A stretch of DNA of 64,000 nucleotides from Bacteroidales bacterium UBA4293 (GCA_002395835.1 DGVD01000018.1:124001-188000); one strand, 5' to 3'. Positions 44,166-53,684 are shown, counted from the first letter of the stretch. Notes: generated by a model from the sequence alone, not told the origin. Numbers and translations: made by a program.

Positions 44166-46070
44166 TTAATAAGGAAGTACCAGGGATTCACGAGGTTCCA
44201 ATTTTAAAACGCCTTCCAAAGAAACAACTTTTCCACTGGTTACATCCTTTGCTGTCTTCACGTCTCCTATAACCTCTGCATAACGGTTCATAGGAAGTTC
44301 TGTAGCTTTATCGGTTCCGTTTAAAATAACAAGAACAGTCTTTCCTTCATACTTGCGAGCCAGGACATAGCAACCGTTGATAGGAGTAAAGTGAACCATA
44401 TCACCCTTTGCAATTACATCACTGGTCTTACGCCATTGGAGCAGAGCTTTGGTCCAGTCGAACATGTCATTTTCCTCTGCGGTTCGTCCAGCAGCAGTAA
44501 AGCAGTTGTGAGTATCACCAGCCCAACCACCTGGGAAATCCTTCCGCACATTACCATCTGTCACCTCTTTAGTACCATTCATCAAAATCTCTGTACCGTA
44601 GTAAAGCTGCGGTATGCGACGAGTGGTGAGCAGTAAGGTAAGTGCCTGTTTCAGCATAGGCACATTCTGACCATTCTTCAAGAAACGATCCGTATCATGA
44701 TTGTCTATGAATGCCATCACATGAAGTGGGTCTACATAAAGATAATCGTACACAAAGCTATTGTAAATACGGTTTAAACCACCCCACCAAGCATCGGTTT
44801 CTTCTGTAGCAGCCATATTGATTTTATCATAGAAGCTAAAATCCATGACAGTCTTCAGGTTGCTATTAACCTTAGCATTGGGACTATCCTTCTGCCAGGC
44901 AGCAGTATATGCAGGTTCGGTAACCCAAGTCTCTCCCACTACATTGAAATTAGGATATTCCTCATTGAGTTCAGCCATCCAATCTGCCATAGCCTTTCGG
45001 TCTGCATAAGGATAAGTATCCATACGAATGCCATCAATGCCAATCGTTTCAATCCAAAACTTGGAATTCTGGATAAGATAACGCATGACATGAGGATTCT
45101 TCTGATTTAAATCTGGCATGGTAGGAACAAACCAACCATCGGTAGTCTCGAACTTATCCACATCTGAAGCATACGGATCTACGATTGGGGTAAGCTTATA
45201 GGATGTCTGCAGGAAACCATTTGTAGCAGTAGTTCCCAATGGATCCTCACTTTTGAGCCATTCATTCGTATTGAACCAATCCTTTGAAGGCTGATCTTTT
45301 ACCCACGGATGTTCAAAACCACAATGGTTAAAAATCATATCCATAACCACCTTCAGACCTCTTTTATGACAAGCATCGGTCAACGCACGATATTCCTCAT
45401 TCGTACCGAAACGTGGATCTACATTATAGTAATCTGTAGTGGCATAACCATGATAAGTACTGAATTTATCTCTATCAGGAGAATTATTTTCCAATAAAGG
45501 AGTAAACCATAGAGCTGTTACACCTAATTCCTCAAAATAATCCAGATGCTGCATCAACCCGGCAATATCTCCACCATGCCTCAGACTTGGCTCATTCCGG
45601 TCTACTACATAGTTGTTCATCGTCTTTACCACGTCACGCTCTGGTTTTCCATCGGCAAAACGGTCTGGCATCAGCATATATAACACATCACTTGCGTCAA
45701 ACCCATAGTGCTTGTCACCTGCCATTTCCCGGTCGCGAAGTTCATAAGAAACGACCTTCTTTTTCTTCCCTTTAGAGAAAGTAAGAGATAGATTTCCAGC
45801 CTTAGCACTAGGTGCCACGTCTAAATAAATCAGAAGATAATTTGGAGAATCTAGCTGTACCACATTCTTCAATAAAACACCAGGGTAATTACCTAACTCT
45901 ATGCTGCTAGCTGAAATGTTGGGACCATAAACCATGAGTTGCACCTCTGTCTGCTTCATGCCAGTAAACCAGAAAGCCGGCTCTATATGATCCACCACAG
46001 GTACTTTAGTAGAAGCCTCAAGACCAAGGATGGATAACAAACAACTGAAAAACATAATTAGCTTTTTCAT
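44166..46070 (-). CDS. susA: GH13 neopullulanase/cyclomaltodextrinase, SusA-like
   Basis: 634 residues with signal peptide (LIMFFSCLLSILGLEAS). An N-terminal beta domain (about 25-115) is followed by the catalytic barrel: YMLMPDRFADG, VTALWFTPLLENN, VVMDMIFNHCGFEHPW, GIDGIRMDTYPY (D351), FNVVGETWV (E380) and FIDNHDTDR (D459). In the classical sus system SusA cuts imported maltooligosaccharides in the periplasm. Last gene of the malQ-pulA-susA operon, 11 bp after pulA. The symbol is by similarity. Confidence 0.92.
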   Translation of the reverse strand: MKKLIMFFSCLLSILGLEASTKVPVVDHIEPAFWFTGMKQTEVQLMVYGPNISASSIELGNYPGVLLKNVVQLDSPNYLLIYLDVAPSAKAGNLSLTFSKGKKKKVVSYELRDREMAGDKHYGFDASDVLYMLMPDRFADGKPERDVVKTMNNYVVDRNEPSLRHGGDIAGLMQHLDYFEELGVTALWFTPLLENNSPDRDKFSTYHGYATTDYYNVDPRFGTNEEYRALTDACHKRGLKVVMDMIFNHCGFEHPWVKDQPSKDWFNTNEWLKSEDPLGTTATNGFLQTSYKLTPIVDPYASDVDKFETTDGWFVPTMPDLNQKNPHVMRYLIQNSKFWIETIGIDGIRMDTYPYADRKAMADWMAELNEEYPNFNVVGETWVTEPAYTAAWQKDSPNAKVNSNLKTVMDFSFYDKINMAATEETDAWWGGLNRIYNSFVYDYLYVDPLHVMAFIDNHDTDRFLKNGQNVPMLKQALTLLLTTRRIPQLYYGTEILMNGTKEVTDGNVRKDFPGGWAGDTHNCFTAAGRTAEENDMFDWTKALLQWRKTSDVIAKGDMVHFTPINGCYVLARKYEGKTVLVILNGTDKATELPMNRYAEVIGDVKTAKDVTSGKVVSLEGVLKLEPRESLVLPY

Positions 46071-46081
46071 ATCCTATATTT

Positions 46082-48061
46082 TTATCTATACATAATTAAT
46101 GCAGACTGTGGAGGTACTGAAAGTTTGCTACCTTTCCATCGGATGGCAGAAGACTCATCTACCTGACCATCACGGACTACAACCGTATAAGTACCTTTAG
46201 GAACCTCCACCTTTGTGGCTTTACGATTACTGTTCAGCACTACAATAATATCCTTCCAACTGTCTCCTACAGCTTCACCATTTATTTGATAGGCTATAAC
46301 ATTATCACCTTTTACTGGCAGGAAAACAAGGTCCTTTACCACACGTTCTGCGGTTCCCATCCGGAAAGCGGGATGATTTTTACGTAAGTGGATCATATCT
46401 TTTACGTACTGGAATAAATCCTGATTTTCAGTCTTGAGTTTCCACTGAATAGCATTGACACTATCTGGGCTTTCAAAAGAATTATGAACCCCCTTTTTGT
46501 TTCGTAAAATTTCATCACCACACCAAACAAAAGGCACACCTTGAGAAGTAAGCACCACGGTTTCTGCCAATTTCTGCAGACGAATGCGTTCTTCTGGACT
46601 AGCACCAGGAGCAGTAGCCTTTATTCTATCTGCCAAACACATATCATCGTGACAACTCACATAACTAATCATTTGAGTAGGTTGTGCAGCCCAACTCTGT
46701 TTACTGTAATTGACACGGGAATAATCCACTCCAGGGTGATTCACAGCCCCCACTATACCAAACTTTACACTTTCCTCATTGCCTGGCACACCTATAAGGA
46801 ATGCACCTTCTGAATCATTAGCCCAATGACCACGCAAGCCATCACGCATCTCATCTCCAAAGGCTGCTATCCCCGGTGTCTGAGCTATATGAGCTTTCAT
46901 GGCAAGTTTCTCATCAGGGTACTGAGGAGCAGATGCAGCCCACCCCTCTCCATAGATGAAAATGGATGCATCTACATTGTCTACTGCTGCCCGAATAGCA
47001 TTCATGGTCTCAATGTCATGAATCCCCATCAGATCAAAACGAAAACCATCTATATGATATTCATTAATCCAATACAAGACCGATTCTACCATATACTTTC
47101 GCATCATAGGCATTTCACTGGCAGTTTCATTTCCACAACCAGAGCCATTGGAAAGGGAGCCATCGCTATTATGACGGAAGAAATAATCTGGTGCCGTACG
47201 TTGAAAAGCCGAAGCTGCTGCATCAAAAACATGATTATATACTACATCCAGCACCACCCGCATGCCTGCCTTATGCAAAGCCATAACCATCTGCTTAAAT
47301 TCATTGATTCGGACCTTCGGGTCTTCAGGATTGGTGGAATAGCTACCGTCTGGCACATTGTAGTTCACAGGATCATACCCCCAATTATACTGAGGAGTAT
47401 TCAGACGTGTTTCGTCCACAGAACCATAATCATAAGATGGTAAGATGTGAATATGGTTCACACCTAATTCTTTCAGATGGTCAATCCCTGTGGATAGGCC
47501 TTGAGCATTCTTAGTGCCCGTTTCCGTTAGAGCCAGGAACTTGCCTTTATGGTGAATACCAGATTCCGTATCGATGGAGAAATCCCGATGATGCATTTCA
47601 TAAACTACTACATCGGAAAAATCGCTCAAAGGTGGACGCTGGTCATTGTTCCACCCCACAGGATCGGTTTCATTCATATCAATGACCTGAGCACGCTCCC
47701 CATTTATGCCTACAGCCTTAGCAAAGATTCCCTGAGTTTCAGGGAGCCATTGACCATCAACCTGCACTTGGAAAGTGTAAAATACCCCTTTAAGATCTGC
47801 CTTTACTGAAACAGACCAAGTACCATCAGATTTTTTGGAAAGTGAGTAGGTTTCAAAAGGAACACCCCCTTTCCCTTTATGATAGAGATTAACTTTTGCC
47901 TGTTCAGCCGAAGGAGACCAAACAGAAAAATGTGTTACATCACTACTGTAGGACATTTCTGAAATAGGCCCTACAGGTACTGGCCAACTTTTCATATCTT
48001 GGGCACCCATACTTAATGTAGTACTGAGCATAAAGGTCATAAAGAGATTTTTCAGATTCAT
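46082..48061 (-). CDS. pulA: Type I pullulanase (GH13, CBM48)
   Basis: 659 residues with a probable signal peptide (FMTFMLSTTLSMGAQ). An N-terminal CBM48-like domain (about 35-130: THFSVWSPSAEQAKVNLY) precedes the barrel with the type I pullulanase signature YNWGYDP (225-231), VVLDVVYNHV, GFRFDLMGIHD (D343), FIYGEGW (E372) and SYVSCHDD. It hydrolyses alpha-1,6 branches of pullulan and limit dextrins. It lies between malQ (20 bp) and susA (11 bp) in one operon. Confidence 0.94.
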   Translation of the reverse strand: MNLKNLFMTFMLSTTLSMGAQDMKSWPVPVGPISEMSYSSDVTHFSVWSPSAEQAKVNLYHKGKGGVPFETYSLSKKSDGTWSVSVKADLKGVFYTFQVQVDGQWLPETQGIFAKAVGINGERAQVIDMNETDPVGWNNDQRPPLSDFSDVVVYEMHHRDFSIDTESGIHHKGKFLALTETGTKNAQGLSTGIDHLKELGVNHIHILPSYDYGSVDETRLNTPQYNWGYDPVNYNVPDGSYSTNPEDPKVRINEFKQMVMALHKAGMRVVLDVVYNHVFDAAASAFQRTAPDYFFRHNSDGSLSNGSGCGNETASEMPMMRKYMVESVLYWINEYHIDGFRFDLMGIHDIETMNAIRAAVDNVDASIFIYGEGWAASAPQYPDEKLAMKAHIAQTPGIAAFGDEMRDGLRGHWANDSEGAFLIGVPGNEESVKFGIVGAVNHPGVDYSRVNYSKQSWAAQPTQMISYVSCHDDMCLADRIKATAPGASPEERIRLQKLAETVVLTSQGVPFVWCGDEILRNKKGVHNSFESPDSVNAIQWKLKTENQDLFQYVKDMIHLRKNHPAFRMGTAERVVKDLVFLPVKGDNVIAYQINGEAVGDSWKDIIVVLNSNRKATKVEVPKGTYTVVVRDGQVDESSAIRWKGSKLSVPPQSALIMYR

Positions 48062-48081
48062 AGAAATAATTGCTTTTTCAT

Positions 48082-50769
48082 TTAACGACCACTACGTTCA
48101 ACCAGAGTTTTCACCTTATTATTAAAGTCTGTACTAGCTAGTAGTTCTTCTATAGTGAGGTGCATTCTATAACGCCAATAATGACGAGGATTAGCTGGCA
48201 CATTGATTCGCTCCGCATTAGGGTCTGGAAGACGAAGTTTCTCATCCATACTTAACCAGTCCTGCAGACTCATTAATGCCAACATGCTTGGGCAGAACAA
48301 ATGACGACTGATAATTTCTTCTGCTAGCCATCCTGGCATTGGATGAGGTGCTGGACCATCCTTTTGCAAAGCCTCATTATAAAAACTTTGACTCAATTCC
48401 CAATCCTCTTCCCACCAGCCACGCAGCGTGGACATGTCATGCGTAGAGATTGTATCAACAGAGCGATAAGGATTCTCAGCCAAATTACCGAACTTATATT
48501 TAGGATTCTTTGGCATGCTTTGAATTTCCAATGTAAGGATACGAAGTTCATCCATTACCCATGGAACGCAATTAGGAACCATACCTAAGTCTTCAGCACA
48601 AACCAACATGCGAGTTGCCTTTGTCAAAACAGGAAGTTTCTTCATTGCTTCCGTATACCAGAACTGATCATGACGACGATAGAAATACTCATTATACAGA
48701 CGATTGAAGGCTGCTTTCTGATCATCAGGCAATGTCTTATACAAATAATCGTTCTGTGCACTGATTCTAGGATGATAACCACGAGGGTCTTTACGGTCAT
48801 GAACAAAGAGCACATCACTAATAAGTGAATAAAGTCCATCACGGATTGTAATACTCTTTGGATCATTTTTCCCTTTGAATACAGCCTCAACTTTACGTTG
48901 TGTATCATATTCAGGTTTCATCTTGAACAAATTGGCCTCAATATGATCAAGATATGTAGCGAAGACTTCTTGTGAAAAATCACCGAATACCTCATTCACA
49001 ATCCAGTCTGTAATAAATGGACGAGTGAAGAAGTCTGGACGGAAACGAAGTCCATAGCTTTCTATTTCTTCCTGATACATAGGTATAGCAGGAGAGAATT
49101 GTCCAAGTAAGCCATGAACTGAATCTAATGGAATCTCCCAAATACGGAAAAATCCCAAGACATGGTCTATACGATAAGCATCAAAATATTCTGCCATCTT
49201 ATGGAATCGCCTCAACCACCATTGACAGCCATCTTCCAACATAGCGTCCCAATTATAGGTAGGGAAACCCCAGTTCTGTCCGTTGACTGAAAATGCATCA
49301 GGTGGAGCACCAGCCTGGCCATTCATATTGAAGTAATAAGGTTCTACCCAAGCCTCAACACTATTACGAGAAATGCCAATTGGAATGTCACCCTTAATGA
49401 CTACTCCTTTTTGATGCCCATATTCACTAGCTTCAAGTAGCTGAACATGCAGCAGATATTGCACATAATAATAGAAACAAATGTCAGAATAGATCCTGCT
49501 GGTATTTCGACAAAGAGCTTTCACCTCCTTCTCATTATATACACTATTTGTTTTCCATGTACGGAAATCGGGAGTGCCATATTGGTCACGCAATACGCTG
49601 AACACTGCATATGGAGCTAGCCATACTTCATTTTTACTAAAGAATTCCTTGAAACCTTCGGATTCCATGAGTGCTTCACCTTCCTGTTCATACAAATCAC
49701 GCAAGTAAGCACGTTTCAGCTTATTAACGGCTTCGTAGTCTATCTGTGGAAGTCCATTCAATTCCAAACGTCGTTTCTCATAAAGAGCAGCCTTGTTCTT
49801 GTCCTTCAAAGAAGGTAAAGCACTTAAGCAAACATACTGCGGATGAAATGCGTATATTGAAATACTATTATATGGATAGGAGTCTGTCCAAGTGTTAGTT
49901 ATAGTCGTATCATTTATCGGCAAAATCTGCAATACACGTTGACCAGTTAATGCCACCCAGTCAATCATTTTCTTCAAGTCGCCGAAATCACCCACTCCAT
50001 AGCTATCTTTAGTCCTCAGAGAAAATACTGGAATAACACATCCGGCACCTTTCCATTGAGGATAAGGCAAATTTACTGGCTCCTCGGTTACTAGCTGTAC
50101 TTCTTTATTCTGCAATGAAGGTACATGCAGACGGCGGTTATCTCTTTGTTCCCATGCACGAAGTTCACCTGTTTTAGACTCAACAGACACATATTTGTAT
50201 TCAACTGGAGACAAAAACTTACTAGGATCTAATGCTACTATAAATTCATTTGGCTGAATCTCATGCATAGGAATACCCTTTTTCACGTCCCAATTACCAA
50301 AAGCATCTTGGTTTCCCACCAACACCAAACGTTCATCTCCACGAAGTTGAGGAGCAGAAACACGTAAGAGAATTGTAGTTGGAGAATAGTCTAACTGAAC
50401 TTCCTCTTCTCGTTCACGTTGGAAGAAACTATCAGTAAAAGCAGAACTGTACAAGTAAGAATCATATGGTATATCCTTCCATGAGTCGAAGAAAACATAA
50501 GTACGCTCGCCTGTTCCTAATGGTAACAAGCGTTTGGTGACATCCCACTCCACACGTGTCACTACTCCTTCACGACGAATCACATAAAAATAACTAATTC
50601 GTTTGGCAGTCTGTGGCAATTTGACTTCACCAATCCAGTATTCTCCATTATCAGTTGTCAGAGAATAAATCTTCTGAGTAGCTTTACCAGCAGCATTGTA
50701 GGATGTTAAGTCTACACAAACCTCTTCACCCCAACTTGTGCGGTAACTTATTCTAAATTGAAGTTTCAT
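48082..50769 (-). CDS. malQ: 4-alpha-glucanotransferase (amylomaltase) with starch-binding N-terminus
   Basis: About 895 residues from the ATG at 50769. An in-frame TTG at 50796 overlaps the promoter box and is excluded. Two CBM20-like domains occupy the first about 230 residues (MKLQFRISYRTSWGEEVCV.., LRVSAPQLRGDERLVLVGNQDAFGNWD). The GH77 catalytic part follows: DFGDLKKMIDWVALTGQRVLQILPINDT, YRIDHVLGFFRIWEIP, VCAEDLGMVPNCVP and DTISTHDMSTLRGWWEED. No signal peptide, so cytoplasmic. It disproportionates maltooligosaccharides and releases glucose. First gene of malQ-pulA-susA, under the TGCAAACGTTTGCA operator. Confidence 0.94.
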   Translation of the reverse strand: MKLQFRISYRTSWGEEVCVDLTSYNAAGKATQKIYSLTTDNGEYWIGEVKLPQTAKRISYFYVIRREGVVTRVEWDVTKRLLPLGTGERTYVFFDSWKDIPYDSYLYSSAFTDSFFQREREEEVQLDYSPTTILLRVSAPQLRGDERLVLVGNQDAFGNWDVKKGIPMHEIQPNEFIVALDPSKFLSPVEYKYVSVESKTGELRAWEQRDNRRLHVPSLQNKEVQLVTEEPVNLPYPQWKGAGCVIPVFSLRTKDSYGVGDFGDLKKMIDWVALTGQRVLQILPINDTTITNTWTDSYPYNSISIYAFHPQYVCLSALPSLKDKNKAALYEKRRLELNGLPQIDYEAVNKLKRAYLRDLYEQEGEALMESEGFKEFFSKNEVWLAPYAVFSVLRDQYGTPDFRTWKTNSVYNEKEVKALCRNTSRIYSDICFYYYVQYLLHVQLLEASEYGHQKGVVIKGDIPIGISRNSVEAWVEPYYFNMNGQAGAPPDAFSVNGQNWGFPTYNWDAMLEDGCQWWLRRFHKMAEYFDAYRIDHVLGFFRIWEIPLDSVHGLLGQFSPAIPMYQEEIESYGLRFRPDFFTRPFITDWIVNEVFGDFSQEVFATYLDHIEANLFKMKPEYDTQRKVEAVFKGKNDPKSITIRDGLYSLISDVLFVHDRKDPRGYHPRISAQNDYLYKTLPDDQKAAFNRLYNEYFYRRHDQFWYTEAMKKLPVLTKATRMLVCAEDLGMVPNCVPWVMDELRILTLEIQSMPKNPKYKFGNLAENPYRSVDTISTHDMSTLRGWWEEDWELSQSFYNEALQKDGPAPHPMPGWLAEEIISRHLFCPSMLALMSLQDWLSMDEKLRLPDPNAERINVPANPRHYWRYRMHLTIEELLASTDFNNKVKTLVERSGR

Positions 50770-50793
50770 GTAATATATATTTATTATTTTCCT

Positions 50794-50801
50794 CAAAAAT
50801 A
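50794..50801 (-). promoter_or_regulatory. malQ promoter -7 box (TATTTTTG), no -33 TTTG
   Basis: TAnnTTTG match on the minus strand with a leader of about 20 nt to the ATG. No TTTG lies 19-21 bp upstream. Its centre is 65 bp from the operator centre. Confidence 0.65.
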
Positions 50802-50855
50802 GGGATTATTATTATATTTTTTTACTGATTCTCATTTTTTTAGATATAAATTAAA

Positions 50856-50869
50856 TGCAAACGTTTGCA
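50856..50869. promoter_or_regulatory. LacI-type operator TGCAAACGTTTGCA (copy 3, malQ)
   Basis: Perfect palindrome identical to copies at 16770 and 35640. It lies in the divergent malQ/mltG region. Its distance to the mltG -7 box is 53 bp, off the shared spacing, so mltG is probably not a target. Confidence 0.82.
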
Positions 50870-50911
50870 CATTTTTTCCACCATCTATGAAAATATATGA
50901 CCAGATTTCTA

Positions 50912-50919
50912 TATCTTTG
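50912..50919 (+). promoter_or_regulatory. mltG promoter -7 box (TATCTTTG)
   Basis: Exact consensus 18 bp before the ATG at 50938. It rules out the in-frame ATG at 50887, which lies upstream of it. Confidence 0.7.
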
Positions 50920-50937
50920 CATCAAATAAAAGAAATC

Positions 50938-51960
50938 ATGAAAAAGATATTTTCAATATTAGGTATACTTCTTGTTTTGGCTTTAATAGCAGGTGGTGGA
51001 GTATATTATTTATTATTCACTAGTCCATTCCAACACAATCAAAAGGCATACATTTACATTGACAAAGATGATACTGCAGACAGTATTAGAAACAAGGTTG
51101 TTAAAACTGGTAAACCTAACACGATGTTGGGTTATGATCTGATGTGCAAACTGAAAAGTTATGGTGAGAAACACCGAACTGGAAGGTATGAACTGGCCCC
51201 TAACGCTACCATGTGGAATCTAGTCCGTGAATTGCGAAATGGTATTCAAGCCCCCATTAAATTAGTAGTACCATCAGTACGCACTGTAGAAAAAATGACT
51301 GCCGCTCTGAGCAAAAATCTGATGCTGGATTCGTTGTCACTTGCCCAGGTTTTAAACGATGAATCAAAAATGAAGGAACTTGGTGGCTACTCTAAAGAAA
51401 CTCTGCCTACCCTGTTTATTCCAGAAACATACGAGGTGTACTGGGACATAACTCCAGAGAGACTAGTAGAACGTTTCCAAAAAGAAAAAGAGAAATTCTG
51501 GAATGCTGAACGCTGCAAAAAGGCACAAGATGCAAAACTCACACAAAATGAAGTGGCAACACTAGCTTCTATCGTCGAAAGTGAGACTAATTATGCACCT
51601 GAGAAAAAAACAGTGGCAGGACTATATCTAAATCGTCTGCACCGGGGCATCAAATTGCAAAGTGACCCCACTGTAAAATTTGCACTACAAGATTTCGGTC
51701 TTCGCCGAATTTTATTCCAACATTTGGAATATGATTCTCCATACAACACCTATATGTACGAGGGATTACCTCCAGGCCCTATTTGTATTCCTACCCCTGC
51801 AGGAATAGATGCTGTACTAAATTATGAGCATCACAATTATCTGTATATGTGTGCAAAAGAAGATTTCTCTGGCAGTCATAACTTCGAGGAGACACTTTCT
51901 GGTCATCTATTAAATGCCAGACGCTACCAACAAGCCCTTAATGCGCGTGGAATCAAATAA
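50938..51960 (+). CDS. mltG: Endolytic murein transglycosylase MltG (YceG family)
   Basis: 340 residues. An N-terminal membrane anchor (IFSILGILLVLALIAGGGVYYLL) and a LysM-like segment (DTADSIRNKVVKTGKPNTMLGYDL) precede the YceG domain: YELAPNATMWNLVRELRNG, FIPETYEVYWDITPERLVERF, LASIVESETNYAPEKKTVAGLYLNRL (catalytic Glu in VESET), LQSDPTVKFAL, YNTYMYEGLPPGPICIPTPAGIDAVLN. It cuts nascent glycan strands and so sets chain length. Single gene ending at a shared terminator. Confidence 0.94.
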   Translation: MKKIFSILGILLVLALIAGGGVYYLLFTSPFQHNQKAYIYIDKDDTADSIRNKVVKTGKPNTMLGYDLMCKLKSYGEKHRTGRYELAPNATMWNLVRELRNGIQAPIKLVVPSVRTVEKMTAALSKNLMLDSLSLAQVLNDESKMKELGGYSKETLPTLFIPETYEVYWDITPERLVERFQKEKEKFWNAERCKKAQDAKLTQNEVATLASIVESETNYAPEKKTVAGLYLNRLHRGIKLQSDPTVKFALQDFGLRRILFQHLEYDSPYNTYMYEGLPPGPICIPTPAGIDAVLNYEHHNYLYMCAKEDFSGSHNFEETLSGHLLNARRYQQALNARGIK

Positions 51961-52021
51961 TATTAAAAAGTAAAACAAAAAAAGACTTCTAAATCATCCT
52001 AGAGTACATCATAACAAAAAC

Positions 52022-52054
52022 AAAAGAGCCTGAGTTCAAACTCAGGCTCTTTTT
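52022..52054. terminator. Bidirectional terminator between mltG and the 6S-like RNA
   Basis: Long inverted repeat AAAAGAGCCTGAGT/ACTCAGGCTCTTTT with T runs on both strands. Confidence 0.9.
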
Positions 52055-52062
52055 AAATCAGT

Positions 52063-52240
52063 AATAGGGAAGGTCGCACTGTCGATGCGATGAAACTCCT
52101 GTTAAGATAGGATTTGAGGGCCCCCCGTCTTTGTAATCCGGCGTATCCAAAGATTACCGGCACGCCATTGAGCGGAGAAAGCGGTCTCGGTTTCAGTTTT
52201 TATGTAGAGAATCCCCATGAACTAAAGTGCGACCTATTTC
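52063..52240 (-). ncRNA. 6S-like / Bacteroidales-1 RNA downstream of rplT
   Basis: Right after the L20 gene lies a roughly 180-nt unit whose ends pair perfectly (GGTCGCACT at 52072-52080 with AGTGCGACC at 52226-52234). This encloses a long imperfect rod with a central open region and inner helices such as GTAATC/GATTAC and GGCGT/ACGCC, and a strong terminator follows. Bacteroidales-1 RNAs are described as lying downstream of L20 genes in this order and, from memory, have been linked to 6S RNA, which sequesters RNA polymerase. Position, length and rod shape all fit. I see no TAnnTTTG box in front, so it may be processed from the rplT transcript. Confidence 0.7.
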
Positions 52241-52266
52241 TTAGATTCTCCCGTGAATTCTTTTAA

Positions 52267-52617
52267 TTAAGCGTTCTTTGCCTTCTGGCAAACAGCCTTA
52301 AATGCCTCTGGATGATTCATAGCCAGGTCTGCAAGCACCTTGCGATTGATTTCAATACCAGCCTTGTGCAAGCCACCCATCAACTGTGAATAGGACATAC
52401 CTTCCAGACGAGCACCAGCATTAATACGCTGAATCCACAATGCACGGAAGCTACGCTTCTTGTTACGACGGTCACGGAATGCATAAGTCAGACCCTTTTC
52501 CCAAGTATTCTTGGCAACTGTCCAGACATTCCTTCTAGCACCAAAGTAACCTCTGGTAAGACCTAAAATTTTCTTTCTTCTTGCTCTTGAAGCAACATGA
52601 TTTACTGATCTTGGCAT
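52267..52617 (-). CDS. rplT: Ribosomal protein L20
   Basis: 116 residues, full length: MPRSVNHVASRARRKKILGLTRGYFGARRNVW, FRALWIQRINAGARLEGMSYSQLMGGLHKAGIEINRKVLADLA. It binds 23S rRNA in 50S assembly. Last protein gene of the infC-rpmI-rplT group. About 106 bp separate it from rpmI. Confidence 0.98.
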   Translation of the reverse strand: MPRSVNHVASRARRKKILGLTRGYFGARRNVWTVAKNTWEKGLTYAFRDRRNKKRSFRALWIQRINAGARLEGMSYSQLMGGLHKAGIEINRKVLADLAMNHPEAFKAVCQKAKNA

Positions 52618-52723
52618 AATTTTTTTCTTTTTTGAATGGTAGCGCCGTTAAACTTCACAGCCAACGAACTTTAAGCTATTCATTCGGTTAAACTTTTAAT
52701 AACTTACTCAGACTACACTCAAA

Positions 52724-52921
52724 TTACTTCATACAAAGCAACTGCTTAACTTGCTTAACGTTTGTTACATCAGCAATAGCAGAGTGGCACAAATTTCTCT
52801 TTTGCTTCTTAGTCTTCTTAGTCAGAATGTGACTATGGTAAGCATGCTTTCTTTTGATTTTTCCTGTTCCGGTAAGAGTAAATCTCTTTTTTGCACCGGA
52901 ATTAGTCTTTACTTTTGGCAT
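52724..52921 (-). CDS. rpmI: Ribosomal protein L35
   Basis: 65 residues, very basic: MPKVKTNSGAKKRFTLTGTGKIKRKHAYHSHILTKKTKKQKRNL. Full length, in the universal infC-rpmI-rplT order. Confidence 0.98.
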   Translation of the reverse strand: MPKVKTNSGAKKRFTLTGTGKIKRKHAYHSHILTKKTKKQKRNLCHSAIADVTNVKQVKQLLCMK

Positions 52922-52998
52922 TTTTTTTAATTTAAGTGATTATTAAATAATAGTGGCAACGTATATACCGAACGTTACGCACTTAACTGTTTTTCTTT

Positions 52999-53604
52999 CT
53001 ATTTAACTTCATCATTTGCTGGACCCTCTGGCTTATCGGCCTTTGGAGCAGCTGGCTTTTCTGCTTTTTTACTCTTATCCTTTTTGGACTTAGGAGCAAT
53101 GAAGATGGTCATACGCTTACCTTCAAGCTTTGGCATAGATTCTACTTTACCATACTCTTCCAGGTCATTCGCAAACCGTAATAATAGAACCTCGCCCTGT
53201 TCCTTGAATAAGATGCTACGTCCTCTGAAGAAAACATAAGCTCTTACCTTGTCACCATCTTCCAAGAATCCTATGGCATGCTTCAGCTTAAAGTTGTAAT
53301 CATGGTCATCAGTCTGAGGTCCAAAACGAATCTCCTTGATTTCCATCTTAACCTGCTTTGCTTTCTGCTCCTTTGCCTTCTTCTTAAGCTGATAAAGGAA
53401 TTTAGAATAATCTATCAAGCGACAAACAGGTGGGACAGCGGTAGGAGATATCTCTACAAGGTCAACGCCTAGATCTTCTGCCAATTTTAAAGCATCGCGG
53501 GTAGGCATAACCTTAGATTCTATTTCATCGCCTACGACACGTACTTCACGTACACGAATCTGTTCATTGATTCTGTGTTGTCCTTTGAAATTTTCGTTCT
53601 TCAT
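52999..53604 (-). CDS. infC: Translation initiation factor IF-3
   Basis: 201 residues. N-terminal domain (HRINEQIRVREVRVVGDEIESKVM..LAEDLGVDLVEISPTAVPPVCRLIDYSKFLYQ), linker, C-terminal 30S-binding domain (KEIRFGPQTDDHDYNFKLKHAIGFLEDGDKVRAYVFFRGR), then an extra Lys/Pro/Ala-rich tail of about 30 residues (KSKKDKSKKAEKPAAPKAD) common in Bacteroidetes. Unusually for infC, the start is an ordinary ATG rather than ATT. A TAACTTTG box overlaps the thrS stop. Confidence 0.97.
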   Translation of the reverse strand: MKNENFKGQHRINEQIRVREVRVVGDEIESKVMPTRDALKLAEDLGVDLVEISPTAVPPVCRLIDYSKFLYQLKKKAKEQKAKQVKMEIKEIRFGPQTDDHDYNFKLKHAIGFLEDGDKVRAYVFFRGRSILFKEQGEVLLLRFANDLEEYGKVESMPKLEGKRMTIFIAPKSKKDKSKKAEKPAAPKADKPEGPANDEVK

Positions 53605-53676
53605 TAAAAAATTTTGTTCCTGTTTTTTTCTTTTGTTTATATTATTATCTTAAATCCTTTATCTCAAAAGCGGTTG

Positions 53677-53684
53677 CAAAGTTA
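53677..53684 (-). promoter_or_regulatory. Internal promoter -7 box (TAACTTTG) before infC
   Basis: TAnnTTTG match overlapping the end of thrS, leaving a roughly 70-nt leader before infC. It allows infC-rpmI-rplT expression apart from thrS. Confidence 0.5.
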
